The notes: a model not told the origin generated them from the letters alone. Positions 53,403-62,414 are shown, numbered from the stretch's first letter. The stretch: DNA of 64,000 nt from Naasia lichenicola (GCF_004801885.1 NZ_SSSM01000005.1:1012690-1076689); one strand, 5' to 3'. Numbers and translations are program-made.

Positions 53403-53532
53403 GCTCGGCCACCTTTCCTACCGTCGGCACGGAAAGGAAACCGGGCCCACGGTAGGAAGGGTGGCCGAACCAAAGCCAAAGGTGGCCGTCAGGAGCTAAA
53501 GGTGGCCGAGCCTTTCCGAAAGGTGGCCGAGC
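53403..53532. repeat. CGGCCACCTTTC palindrome cluster, locus E
   Basis: CGGCCACCTTTCCTACCGTCGG (53406, broken here into pieces under 20 by its halves) has an imperfect complement ending GGTGGCCG at 53467. Three more AAAGGTGGCCG units follow. It is the only locus of the family between divergent genes (AbiEi-like and metG) rather than converging ones. Confidence 0.85.
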
Positions 53533-53627
53533 CGATCGCCCGCGTGGACCGGCCGGCATCCACCGCATCCATCGGACCGGTGTAATGCGGGATTCCGGGG
53601 TGGTCCGGCGGAATTAGGATGGTCGGC

Positions 53628-55223
53628 ATGGTTTCCGGCGCGCCCTTCTACGTCACCACGCCGATCTTCTACCCGAGCGACGTGCCGCACATCGGGCACG
53701 GCTACACCGAGGTGGCCGTCGACGTGCTTGCCCGGTGGCACCGCCAGGCCGGCGACGACACCTGGATGCTGACCGGCACCGACGAGCACGGCCAGAAGAT
53801 GCTGCGCACCGCGGCGGCGGGTGGGATGACGCCCAAGGAGTGGGCCGATCGCCTCGTCGAGAGCTCGTGGCTGCCGCTGCTGGACACCCTGAACATCGCC
53901 AACGACGACTTCATCCGCACCACGCAGGAGCGGCACGAGGTCAGCGCGCAGGCGTTCCTGCAGAAGCTGCATGACACCGGCTACATCTACACCGGCGACT
54001 ACGAGGGCTTCTACTGCGTCGGCTGCGAGGAGTACAAGCAGCCGAGCGAGCTCGTCGAGGGCACGGGTCCGTTCGAGGGCCAGCAGGTCTGCGCCATCCA
54101 CTCCCGGCCCGTCGAGCTGCTGCAGGAGCGCAACTACTTCTTCAAGATGAGCGAGTTCCAGGACCGCCTGCTCGCCCTCTACGAGGAGCGGCCCGATTTC
54201 GTGCAGCCCGAGAGCGCCCGCAACGAGGTCATCGCCTTCGTCAAGGGCGGTCTCGACGACCTGTCGATCTCCCGTTCGACCTTCGATTGGGGCATCCAGG
54301 TCCCGTGGGATCCCGAGCACGTCGTCTACGTCTGGTTCGATGCGCTGCTCAACTACGCCACGGCCGTCGGCTACGCCCGCGACGAGGAGGAGTTCGCCCG
54401 CCGCTGGCCGGCCGTGCACATCGTCGGCAAGGACATCCTCCGCTTCCACGCGGTCATCTGGCCCGCCATGCTCATGGCCGCGGGAGTCGAGCCGCCCAAG
54501 CACGTCTACGCCCACGGCTGGCTGCTCGTCGGCGGCGAGAAGATGTCCAAGTCCAAGCTGACCGGCATCGCCCCGAACCAGATCACCGACGTGTTCGGAT
54601 CGGATGCGTTCCGCTACTACTTCCTGCGCGCGATCTCCTTCGGCCAGGACGGATCGTTCAGCTGGGAGGACCTCTCGGCCCGCTATCAGGCCGAGCTCGC
54701 CAACGGATTCGGCAACCTCGCCTCCCGCGTGATCGCCATGATCAACCGCTACTTCGACGGCGTCCTGCCCCAGCCGGGCGAGCCCAGCGAGGCCGACCTC
54801 GGCATCCAGCAGACCGCCGCGACCGCGGCCGCCGCTGCCGACGCGGCCATCGAGCGCTTCGCCATCCACGAGGCAATCGGCGCCATCTGGACCATCGTCG
54901 AAGAGCTCAACGGCTACATCACCACCCAGGAGCCGTGGGTGCTGGCCAAGGATCCCGCCACGCGTGAGCGTCTGCAGACCGTGCTCTACACGGCGGCAGA
55001 CGGATTGCGCGCGCTCGCGGTCCTCCTCAATCCGGTGATCCCGACCGCCACCGCCAAGCTCTGGACCGCGCTCGGGGCGGAGGCGGGGCTCGGCGCTCTG
55101 GCCGATCAGCCCATCCGCGAGGCAGGCGAATGGAACGTGCTGCCGGTCGGCTCCCAGGCCACCCCGCTCGAGGCGCTCTTCCCGCGCATCGAGCAGGAGG
55201 TCGGCGGCGGCGCCGCGGCGTGA
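53628..55223 (+). CDS. metG: Methionyl-tRNA synthetase
   Basis: A 531-aa class I aminoacyl-tRNA synthetase. HIGH-type motif is HIGHGY (in YPSDVPHIGHGYTEVAVDV), the zinc/knuckle region contains CVGCEEY with CAIHSRP, and the KMSKS loop is GEKMSKSKLTG. C-terminal anticodon-binding helices follow; there is no extra tRNA-binding dimerisation domain. TAGGAT (53615-53620) lies 7 nt before the ATG at 53628, so I prefer it over the ATG at 53619. The stop overlaps the tatD start. Confidence 0.95.
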   Translation: MVSGAPFYVTTPIFYPSDVPHIGHGYTEVAVDVLARWHRQAGDDTWMLTGTDEHGQKMLRTAAAGGMTPKEWADRLVESSWLPLLDTLNIANDDFIRTTQERHEVSAQAFLQKLHDTGYIYTGDYEGFYCVGCEEYKQPSELVEGTGPFEGQQVCAIHSRPVELLQERNYFFKMSEFQDRLLALYEERPDFVQPESARNEVIAFVKGGLDDLSISRSTFDWGIQVPWDPEHVVYVWFDALLNYATAVGYARDEEEFARRWPAVHIVGKDILRFHAVIWPAMLMAAGVEPPKHVYAHGWLLVGGEKMSKSKLTGIAPNQITDVFGSDAFRYYFLRAISFGQDGSFSWEDLSARYQAELANGFGNLASRVIAMINRYFDGVLPQPGEPSEADLGIQQTAATAAAAADAAIERFAIHEAIGAIWTIVEELNGYITTQEPWVLAKDPATRERLQTVLYTAADGLRALAVLLNPVIPTATAKLWTALGAEAGLGALADQPIREAGEWNVLPVGSQATPLEALFPRIEQEVGGGAAA

Positions 55224-56224
55224 GCATGTCCAGCCCGCAGCAGTCGAACTCCGAGCAGTCGAACCCCGAGCAGTCGAACCCCGAGCAGTCCAACCAGCAG
55301 AAGCCGAAGGCCCAATACCCGCCACTGCCCGAGGCGCTCACCGTCGGCGTCTACGACAACCACACGCACCTCGATCCATCGCCCGAGGCGGGCCGCGGCC
55401 ACCCCGACGCGTTCCCCGAGCTGACCTACCAGGAGCAGCTCGACCGGGCGTCCAGCGTCGGCGTGCGTGGAGTCGTCCAGGTGGGGGTCGACCTCGAGAC
55501 CAGCCGCTGGTCGGCCGAGATCGCGGCCATCGAGCCGAGGATGCTGGCGGCTGTCGCCATCCATCCCAACGAGGCGCCGCGCTACGCCGAGGCGGGCGAG
55601 CTGGACGACGCGCTCGCCGAGATCGCGGAACTCGCCGCCCGCCCGCGCGTGCGCGCCGTGGGGGAGACCGGACTCGACTTCTTCCGCACGGAAGCGGCCG
55701 GCCGCGGAGCCCAATACGCGAGCTTCGAAGCGCACATCGCGATCGCCAAGGCCAATGGGATCGCGCTGCAGATCCACGACCGCGACGCCCATGACGAGGT
55801 GCTCGCGACCCTGAAGCGCGTCGGAGCTCCCGAGAAGACGGTCTTCCACTGCTTCTCCGGCGGCGCCGGCCTCGCCCGAACGATCGCCGAGAACGGCTGG
55901 TACGCCTCCTTCGCCGGCACCGTGACGTTCAAGAACGCGCACAATCTGCGGGAGGCCCTCGAGATCCTGCCCCGATCGCAGATCCTGATCGAGACCGATG
56001 CACCGTTCCTCACACCCGAGCCGCTGCGCGGACGGCCGAACGCCCCCTACCTGATCCCGCACACCTTGCGTGCCATGGCCGGCTACCTTGGGAGCGATCC
56101 CTCGATCCTGGCCGCGCAGATCTCCTCGAACACCGAGCTGGTCTATGGCTCGTGGAACGACGATCCGCCGGTGCCGAACGATCCGTCTCGGCCCGACTCG
56201 GGCGATGCACCCAAGCTGGCCTGA
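55220..56224 (+). CDS. tatD: TatD-family deoxyribonuclease
   Basis: A 334-aa metal-dependent hydrolase (TIM barrel). Metal ligands: YDNHTHLD, GETGLDFFRT, IHDRDAHDE and HCFSGG, IETDAPFL. Members are 3'-5' exonucleases and D-aminoacyl-type hydrolases. Before the domain is an unusual 30-residue tail with repeated EQSNP units, encoded by about four tandem 15-bp repeats (55237-55297). GTG 55220 overlaps the metG stop (GTGA); ATG 55226 is an alternative. The metG-tatD-rsmA-ispE order is a standard actinobacterial cluster. Confidence 0.92.
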   Translation: MSMSSPQQSNSEQSNPEQSNPEQSNQQKPKAQYPPLPEALTVGVYDNHTHLDPSPEAGRGHPDAFPELTYQEQLDRASSVGVRGVVQVGVDLETSRWSAEIAAIEPRMLAAVAIHPNEAPRYAEAGELDDALAEIAELAARPRVRAVGETGLDFFRTEAAGRGAQYASFEAHIAIAKANGIALQIHDRDAHDEVLATLKRVGAPEKTVFHCFSGGAGLARTIAENGWYASFAGTVTFKNAHNLREALEILPRSQILIETDAPFLTPEPLRGRPNAPYLIPHTLRAMAGYLGSDPSILAAQISSNTELVYGSWNDDPPVPNDPSRPDSGDAPKLA

Positions 56225-56248
56225 GTTGTCACGTCCCGAAGGCCTCGC

Positions 56249-57136
56249 GTGAACGCCCCCAGCGATGGCGAGCAGCCCACCTCCGGTCTGCTCGGACCCG
56301 CCGAGATCCGTGATCTCGCCGAGCTCCTCGGAGTCCAGCCGACGAAGAAGCTCGGTCAGAACTTCGTCATCGACCCCAACACGGTCCGTCGGATCGTGCG
56401 GATCGCGGGCGTGCAGGCACGCGAGCAGGTCGTCGAGATCGGCCCCGGGCTCGGATCCTTGACGCTCGGCCTGCTCGAGGTGGGCGCAGATGTCATCGCC
56501 GTCGAGATCGACGACCGACTCGCCGCCCAGCTGCCGCGGACGGTGGAGTCGATCGCCGGTGACCGGGTCGGCGGCCTGACCGTGATGCAGGCGGACGCCC
56601 TCGAGGTGCGCGAGCTGCCCGGGGTGCCTGTCCGACTCGTCGCCAACCTGCCCTACAACGTCTCGGTGCCCGTTCTCCTGCACTTCCTCGAGCACTTCCC
56701 GACCATCCGGTCGGGAGTCGTGATGGTGCAGGCCGAGGTCGGCCAGCGCATCGCTGCGGGCCCCGGATCGAAGATCTACGGATCGCCGAGCATCAAGGCG
56801 GCCTGGTACGGCGCCTTCCGCATCGCGGGAACTGTGAGCAGGCAGGTCTTCTGGCCCGTGCCGAACGTGGATTCGGTGCTCGTCGGCTTCGAGCTCGCCG
56901 ATCGGCAGCCGGGAGACGAGGCGCTGCGTCGCGAGACCTTCGGGCTGATCGACGCCGCATTCCAGCAGCGCCGCAAGATGCTGCGCGGTGCCCTCGGCCA
57001 GGCCCTCGGCGGCAGCGATCGGGCAATTGCGGCCCTCACCAGGGCAGGCGTCGCAGAGACTCGGCGAGGGGAAGAGCTCACCCTCGACGAGTTCGTCGCC
57101 ATCGCCCGCGCCGTGCGCGACCTGCCGGCCGCCTGA
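56249..57136 (+). CDS. rsmA: 16S rRNA dimethyladenosine transferase
   Basis: A 295-aa enzyme dimethylating A1518 and A1519 of 16S rRNA with SAM. Seen: KKLGQNFVIDPNTVRRIV, the SAM motif VVEIGPGLGSLTLGLL, and the catalytic motif ANLPYNVSVPVLLHFLE; the C-terminal helical domain carries RKMLRGALGQ. Full length. Start GTG 56249 follows the tatD stop by 24 bases. Loss of this enzyme is the classic route to kasugamycin resistance, but the gene here looks intact. Confidence 0.95.
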   Translation: MNAPSDGEQPTSGLLGPAEIRDLAELLGVQPTKKLGQNFVIDPNTVRRIVRIAGVQAREQVVEIGPGLGSLTLGLLEVGADVIAVEIDDRLAAQLPRTVESIAGDRVGGLTVMQADALEVRELPGVPVRLVANLPYNVSVPVLLHFLEHFPTIRSGVVMVQAEVGQRIAAGPGSKIYGSPSIKAAWYGAFRIAGTVSRQVFWPVPNVDSVLVGFELADRQPGDEALRRETFGLIDAAFQQRRKMLRGALGQALGGSDRAIAALTRAGVAETRRGEELTLDEFVAIARAVRDLPAA

Positions 57137-57220
57137 CCCGGTGCTTCAGTTCCTGTGCGCGCCCTCGGGCGACTCCTGAGGTGTGATCGGGAGGTCCTCA
57201 AGGTCGTCTAGGTTGGATCC

Positions 57221-58150
57221 ATGGGCACCCCGGGATCGCCGGTGCGCGCGAAGGCGCCGGGCAAGGTCAACGTGTTCATGCGCGTCGGCAGCCTCCTCGA
57301 CGACGGCTATCACGACGTCGCGACCGCATATCAGGCCGTCTCGCTCTGCGAAGAGGTGCATGCGTTCAGCGCTCCTGACTTCTCGGTGAGCTTCGACGGC
57401 CCGATCGATACGTCGGCGCTCGAGACCGACGGCTCGAACATCGCCATCAAAGCGGCGCGGCTCTTGGCCCGCAAGGCCGGATATCGCGGCGGAGTACACC
57501 TCGAGATCACCAAGCGCGTGCCGATCGCCGGCGGCATGGGCGGGGGATCGGCCGACGCCGCCGCCACGCTCGTGGCCTGCGACGCCCTCTGGGGAACCGA
57601 CCTCGGACGAGATGAGCTGCACGCGCTCGCGGCCAAGCTCGGCGCCGATGTCCCGTTCGCCCTGATGGGCGGCACCGCGGTCGGCACGGGGCGGGGAGAT
57701 CAGCTCAGTCCGGCGCTCGCGAAGGGGCAGTTCCACTGGGTGCTGGTGATCGCGGAGTACGGGATGAGCACGCCGCGGGTCTACCAGGAGCTCGACCGGC
57801 ACCGCGAACGCCATGCCCTCGACATCGCACCGGCCACCACGAAGCCCACCGTCGACGCGGCCGTCCTTCAGGCCCTGCGGGCAGGAGACGCGCAGATGCT
57901 CGCCGAGAGCCTGCACAACGACCTGCAGGCGCCGGCGCTGCACATCGCGCCGGGGCTGGCAAGCATCCTCGAGATCGGTGAGCGCAACGGCGCCCTGGCG
58001 GGCATCATCTCGGGCTCGGGTCCGACCATCGCCTTCCTCGTCTCCGACCTCGACAGCGCAATCTCGCTGCAGATCGCCCTCTCGGCATCGCGCCTCGAGG
58101 TGATCCGGGTCACCGGCCCGGTCGTCGGCGCTCGCCTGCTCAGCGACTGA
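57221..58150 (+). CDS. ispE: 4-diphosphocytidyl-2-C-methyl-D-erythritol kinase
   Basis: A 309-aa GHMP kinase, the fourth step of the MEP isoprenoid pathway. Seen: [16 protein letters not shown] at the N-terminus, the ATP loop [19 protein letters not shown], and [14 protein letters not shown] in the C-terminal domain. Length normal. TAGGTT (57209-57214) lies 6 nt before the ATG. Last gene of the metG-tatD-rsmA-ispE cluster; the MEP pathway is consistent with an actinobacterium. Confidence 0.95.
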   Translation: MGTPGSPVRAKAPGKVNVFMRVGSLLDDGYHDVATAYQAVSLCEEVHAFSAPDFSVSFDGPIDTSALETDGSNIAIKAARLLARKAGYRGGVHLEITKRVPIAGGMGGGSADAAATLVACDALWGTDLGRDELHALAAKLGADVPFALMGGTAVGTGRGDQLSPALAKGQFHWVLVIAEYGMSTPRVYQELDRHRERHALDIAPATTKPTVDAAVLQALRAGDAQMLAESLHNDLQAPALHIAPGLASILEIGERNGALAGIISGSGPTIAFLVSDLDSAISLQIALSASRLEVIRVTGPVVGARLLSD

Positions 58151-58171
58151 GTCGTCTCCGCGTCCCAGTTG

Positions 58172-58271
58172 CACGGATCAGGGGATCCCGCCGTCAAGGG
58201 GGCATCTCGTCTCCTGAGCCGACGCAATTCGGGGGCAATCCCCTGATCGATACAACATCCCCTGATCCGTG
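58172..58271. repeat. Palindrome between ispE and GT87 genes
   Basis: CACGGATCAGGGGAT (58172-58186) pairs perfectly with ATCCCCTGATCCGTG (58257-58271). A second ATCCCCTGATC copy lies at about 58238, giving alternative folds. It lies between the ends of converging genes and may act as a bidirectional terminator. Confidence 0.75.
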
Positions 58272-58281
58272 AAAGAGGACC

Positions 58282-59751
58282 TCAGGCTGAGGGGACGGCG
58301 GGCCTGCGGCGGAGGAGTCGGGCCCGCTGCTCCGGCGTCGCGCGCAGCCAGCTGCCGACGGCGACGACGACCGCGGCGACTATCAGGGCGGTCGCGAAGG
58401 CGGCATTCGGGGGAGTGACGAGCCGGAAGGTGAGCGCGAGCGCCACGGCGAACCATTCCCAACGCCCCGACATCGCGATGAACGGGATGAGCAGCAGCGC
58501 GTACCAGGCGTAGCGCGGGCTGACAGCGATCAGCGTGACGCCGATCATCACGAGCTGACCCACCCACGGGTTCGAAGGCGGTGTCTTCCACAGCACGACC
58601 CCAGCCGTGACGGCGAGGACCGCGGCGACGATCGCAGCAGCGAGCATCGGCGGCACCCAGCCCGGGATCAGCACGAACCGGGTTCCGTTCTCGTAGCCCT
58701 CCTCGCTGAGATAGCCGGGCAGGTAGCCGATCACCTTGAGCCCCGTCGTCAGCACGTACGGCACGTAGAGCAGGGCAAAGGTGACGATCGCGGCGCCGAT
58801 GATCTTGACGGGGGAGCGCCGGAGAAGGGCAGGCGCCGCGATGACAGGGATGAGCTTCGCCGCGATGGCGAGCCCGAGGGCGATGCCTCCCCGCCACGGT
58901 CGTCCGCTCGCCACCAGCGCCGTCGCGATGAGCGCGAGGCCGGCGCCGAGCACGTCGACGTGGGAATTGGTGACCGCCTCCGAGGCGACGAGCGGGCACC
59001 AGGCCCACAGAGCCGCCCACCAGAGGGGCCGACCGCTTCGACGGAGCACACGCAGAAGCACGGCGGTGATGCCGAGCGAGACCAGGAGGCCCGCCACCTG
59101 GAAGGCGATGTAGCTCACCTCCGACGGCACGAAGAGGCGCACGGCGAGGAAGTACAGCTCGGCCAGCGGCGGATAGATCGTGGGCACGAGTGGACGATTG
59201 AGTGCGGTGCACCGGACATCGCCGGAGTCGGAAACGTCGTCTGTCGCAGACGCGGCATCCCCACCGTCGGAGCTTCCGTCGCTCGGACCCGACTCGATGG
59301 TGCCGATCCGCTCGCCGACGCACTCCTGTGTGCCGTCCGCAGCCGTCGTCGCCGCAGGGAACAGCCAGTCGGGCTTCAGGCCCTCGAGCGCGGTATCAGC
59401 GGGCACGTACTCGTAGGGCGAGACGTCTGCCTTCTGCACGATGCCGTCCCACGCGTAGCGCGCGGAGTCGGTGCTGGTGTTGGGCGGGCCGGCCAGCGCC
59501 GCCAATCCGATGGCGATCGCGCCTCCGAACACCAACCACGGCACGGCCTTCGCAGACACACGGCGGAGTCCGAGGAGTGCGACCGCGAACAGCGCCCAGC
59601 CTCCCGCCGCGCAGAGCATCAGAGGCAGCCCATCGGACCGGTAGAAGAAGCCGCCGGATGGAGCCTTCTCGAAGGAATCGAAGGACAGCACGCCGATCGC
59701 CGTGAGCACGGTGAGGGCCCCGAGGGAGAGGACCGTGAGAGCGATGCGCAC
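58282..59751 (-). CDS. GT87-like membrane mannosyltransferase
   Basis: A 489-aa membrane protein with about 11-12 helices resembling the GT87 (DUF2029) polyprenol-phosphate-mannose-dependent alpha-mannosyltransferases (PimE/MptB-like). Seen: SARYAWDGIVQKADVSPYEYVPA in the first extracytoplasmic loop with the Asp-rich DSARYAWDG segment, a Gly/Ser/Asp-rich insert at about 155-185, and TNSHVDVLGAGLALIA later. It likely adds mannose to lipoglycan or phosphatidylinositol-mannoside chains. Start GTG 59751 has GGGAGGA/GAGGAT 6-11 nt upstream. The frame is open far beyond, into the intergenic region. Confidence 0.72.
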   Translation of the reverse strand: MRIALTVLSLGALTVLTAIGVLSFDSFEKAPSGGFFYRSDGLPLMLCAAGGWALFAVALLGLRRVSAKAVPWLVFGGAIAIGLAALAGPPNTSTDSARYAWDGIVQKADVSPYEYVPADTALEGLKPDWLFPAATTAADGTQECVGERIGTIESGPSDGSSDGGDAASATDDVSDSGDVRCTALNRPLVPTIYPPLAELYFLAVRLFVPSEVSYIAFQVAGLLVSLGITAVLLRVLRRSGRPLWWAALWAWCPLVASEAVTNSHVDVLGAGLALIATALVASGRPWRGGIALGLAIAAKLIPVIAAPALLRRSPVKIIGAAIVTFALLYVPYVLTTGLKVIGYLPGYLSEEGYENGTRFVLIPGWVPPMLAAAIVAAVLAVTAGVVLWKTPPSNPWVGQLVMIGVTLIAVSPRYAWYALLLIPFIAMSGRWEWFAVALALTFRLVTPPNAAFATALIVAAVVVAVGSWLRATPEQRARLLRRRPAVPSA

Positions 59752-59902
59752 TGGCCCATCCTCCCGTGACCTCGACTCGAAGCCCGAGTTCCCAGGCTGT
59801 TCGGCGCGGCATCTCCCATCGGATGGGGGCGCCCCCGACATCCGTCCCGCGCGCCGCCCCCGAAACGGACCTGATTTCGCCTCATCGATGGTGAGATGAG
59901 CC

Positions 59903-61138
59903 ATGCGACGACTGCTCTATGACGCGCGCGTCGCCCTCGAATCGCCATCCCGCACTCCGCGGATGGCGGTCGTCGTCGGCCGACTGCTCGGCATCGCCTT
60001 CCTGCTCTGCTTCGGGACCGGCCTCTACAGCCACTTCATCCAGCACCCGGCCGACGGGATGTTCTTCCCGAACCAGCCGTATTGGATCTACCAGCTGAAC
60101 CAGGGGATCCACGTCACGACGGGGATCGTCTGCATCCCGCTGATCCTCGCCAAGCTCTGGACCGTTTACCCGAACCTCTTCGGCTACCCGGCGATCAAGG
60201 ACAAGCTGGCCATCCTCGAGCGCGGTTCGATCGCCATCTTCATCGGCGCCTCGATCGTGCAGCTCGTCATCGGCCTGCTCAACACGTACCAGTCCCTCGT
60301 TGCGCCGTTCTACTTCCTGCAGGTGCACTACGGCCTGAGCTTCGTCATCATCGGCTCGCTCGCCATCCACATCGCGGTCAAGCTGCCGATCATCAGCCGC
60401 TACTGGCGCAAGCCGGCGGATGGGCACGACGGCGAACTCGAGGCATACGAGTCGCTGCCGGTGACCGAGCCCGCACCCACGGCGTTCCAGGGCATCACTG
60501 GCCGGGTCATGTCCTACATCGACGGAGCGCCCACCGCCCCGTCGAAGGTCAGCCGCCGCGGCTTCCTCGGCGCGCTCGGCGCCACCTCCGCCGCAGCTGT
60601 GGTGCTGACGGTCGGCCAGACGTTCGAGCCGCTGGCTGCCACGAACGCATTCGGGCCGCGCGAGAAGGGCACCGGCCCCCAGGGGGTGCCCATCAACCGG
60701 ACGTCGAAGCAGGCGAAGGTCACCGACTCGGCGATGGATCCGAACTGGGCGCTCGCCGTGCGCAACGGCGACCAGGAGGTCTCCGTCAGTCGGGCCGACC
60801 TCGCCGCCATGCAGCAGTACGACGTTCAGCTGCCCATCGCCTGTGTCGAGGGCTGGAGCCAGATGGCGTCCTGGCGCGGCGTCCGACTGAGCGAGTTGAT
60901 GGCAGCGGTCGGCATCACCGCCGCGAACTCCGTGCGGATCCAGAGCCTCGAGGAGAAGGGCGCCTACCGTGAGACGACGATGGACGCCAACTTCGTGCAG
61001 GATCCCACCACGCTGGTCGCGCTGCAGCTGAACGGCGAGGATCTCGATCTCGAGCACGGCTATCCCGCTCGGATCATCGCTCCCGGGCGGCCCGGCGTGC
61101 TGCAGACCAAGTGGCTCGCGACCCTGGAGGTGATCTGA
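59903..61138 (+). CDS. Membrane cytochrome b / molybdopterin oxidoreductase fusion
   Basis: A 411-aa protein in two parts. Residues 1-175 form about four membrane helices with histidines (GLYSHFIQHPADG, NQGIHVTTG, LQVHYGLSF, AIHIAVKLP), like a b-type cytochrome anchor. Residue 210 onward begins with a twin-arginine-like SRRGFLGALG helix, then a sulfite-oxidase-fold molybdopterin domain with the Mo-ligand cysteine in LPIACVEGWSQM and ending RPGVLQTKWLATLEVI. The domain is probably external. It resembles a one-chain version of MsrP/MsrQ (YedY/YedZ). Substrate unknown. Its stop overlaps the next gene's start. Confidence 0.82.
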   Translation: MRRLLYDARVALESPSRTPRMAVVVGRLLGIAFLLCFGTGLYSHFIQHPADGMFFPNQPYWIYQLNQGIHVTTGIVCIPLILAKLWTVYPNLFGYPAIKDKLAILERGSIAIFIGASIVQLVIGLLNTYQSLVAPFYFLQVHYGLSFVIIGSLAIHIAVKLPIISRYWRKPADGHDGELEAYESLPVTEPAPTAFQGITGRVMSYIDGAPTAPSKVSRRGFLGALGATSAAAVVLTVGQTFEPLAATNAFGPREKGTGPQGVPINRTSKQAKVTDSAMDPNWALAVRNGDQEVSVSRADLAAMQQYDVQLPIACVEGWSQMASWRGVRLSELMAAVGITAANSVRIQSLEEKGAYRETTMDANFVQDPTTLVALQLNGEDLDLEHGYPARIIAPGRPGVLQTKWLATLEVI

Positions 61139-61605
61139 TGCAGAGCTCATCCATCGTCGGCGCGCGTGCCGTGCTGATCATCGGCGGGATCCTGCTGATG
61201 CTCGTCGGTGCGTATCAGCTGGTCACCACGCAGCGGATAGACCAGCTGTTCGGACTCGCCCTCTGGATGCTCGGCGCCATCGTGCTGCACGACGGCATCC
61301 TGTCGCCGATCGTCCTGTTCGCCAACGTGCTGCTGAAGCGCTCGGGCAGGCGGATGCCGTGGTCGGTGCTCGTCGTGATCCAGATCGCCGTGGTGGTCGG
61401 CTCGGTGCTCACGCTGATCGTGGTGCCGGAGATCGCCGGGCAGCTGCGCGGCCCCGCCAATCCGACGATCCTCACCGGCGACTACGGGCTGCGGCTCGCC
61501 GTGATGTGGGGCGTCCTGCTCGTGATCGCCGCGATCATCAGTGCGGTGCTGGTCCGACGCGGCAAGCGCCCGGCGGACGAGCTCGTCAAGCCCGCCGCCG
61601 TCTGA
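61138..61605 (+). CDS. Small four-helix membrane protein, partner of molybdopterin fusion
   Basis: A 155-aa protein with about four hydrophobic helices (VLIIGGILLMLVGAYQL, LFGLALWMLGAIVLHDG, VLVVIQIAVVVGSVLTLIVV, LAVMWGVLLVIAAIISAVLV), basic tail. I do not recognise its family. Its ATG overlaps the stop of the molybdopterin/cytochrome gene (TGATG), so it is probably made with it and may be an anchor or assembly subunit. No cysteine pair and few histidines, so a redox role is doubtful. Confidence 0.75.
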   Translation: MQSSSIVGARAVLIIGGILLMLVGAYQLVTTQRIDQLFGLALWMLGAIVLHDGILSPIVLFANVLLKRSGRRMPWSVLVVIQIAVVVGSVLTLIVVPEIAGQLRGPANPTILTGDYGLRLAVMWGVLLVIAAIISAVLVRRGKRPADELVKPAAV

Positions 61606-61615
61606 TCACCAGCGC

Positions 61616-61706
61616 GCTCGGCCACCTTTTCTCCCGAGGGCCAGGTCTACAAACCTGGCCGACGGTAAGAAAGGTGGCCCGGCCGGGCGCAAAGGTGGCC
61701 GAGCCG
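61616..61706. repeat. CGGCCACCTTTC palindrome, locus F
   Basis: CTCGGCCACCTTTTCTCCC (61617) is answered by GGTAAGAAAGGTGGCCC (from 61663) and AAAGGTGGCCGAG (61691). An inner hairpin uses GGCCAGGT/ACCTGGCC. It lies between the ends of converging genes. Confidence 0.83.
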
Positions 61707-61751
61707 GACCGACGGATGGCCTACCGGTGACAGATCGACCGTGCGCCCCGC

Positions 61752-62414
61752 TCAGCTGGCGGCGGACTCCGCGACGAGCCCGCGGCTGATCAGCTGATCC
61801 ACCCGGGCGGCGAACGTGCCGTGAGGGGCGATCTCCGCCACATCGATCGCATCGCTGGCGTAGTCGACGTCGATCAGCGGTGCGAGCTGCCGGACCCGCA
61901 GGCCGGCGGCGATCAACCGGCGGTACTGGAGGCGTCCGGTCTCGGACAGCGACATCGGCACGCCTCGGATCAGCGATCCATCCGGCCGCGCCATGCCGAG
62001 AGCCCAGAACCCGCCGTCTCGAGCAGGTCCGAACCAGGCGTCGGTCGGCGCGCCGGCAGCGAGATCGTCGAGCATCGGCTGCAGCGCGGCGGCTGTCACC
62101 TGGGGGGTGTCCATGCCGATCATGACCATGGGGGAGTCGTGGCAGTAGTCGAAGATGTGGCCGAGGCGGGCGTCGAGGCCCCCGCCCACCTGGCGCACCA
62201 CCTCGAAGCCAGAGGCCCCGTCCGGGACGTGCTCCTCGGTCCCGTCGAAGTAGAGGATCCGACGTTCGACGTCGAGCTCCTGCATGGCGGTGAGGGTGTC
62301 GGCGAGGCTCGCGGCGGCCAGTTCCGCGGCCTGCTCGAAGGTGAGGGGCGGCACCAGCCGGGTCTTGACCCGTCCGGGAATGCACGCCTTGGCGATGACG
62401 ACGAGATCGGTCAT
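61752..62414 (-). CDS. DUF2064 / TIGR04282-like glycosyltransferase-fold protein
   Basis: A 220-aa nucleotidyltransferase-fold protein of the family DUF2064 (COG3222): opening VVIAKACIPGRVKTRLVPPLT, then MVMIGMDTPQV and FGPARDGGFWALGMA, all typical. These are usually placed with GT2 enzymes in glycan clusters. Its ATG overlaps the stop of the GT2 gene by 4 bases, so the two are translated together. The exact reaction is not established. Confidence 0.88.
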   Translation of the reverse strand: MTDLVVIAKACIPGRVKTRLVPPLTFEQAAELAAASLADTLTAMQELDVERRILYFDGTEEHVPDGASGFEVVRQVGGGLDARLGHIFDYCHDSPMVMIGMDTPQVTAAALQPMLDDLAAGAPTDAWFGPARDGGFWALGMARPDGSLIRGVPMSLSETGRLQYRRLIAAGLRVRQLAPLIDVDYASDAIDVAEIAPHGTFAARVDQLISRGLVAESAAS

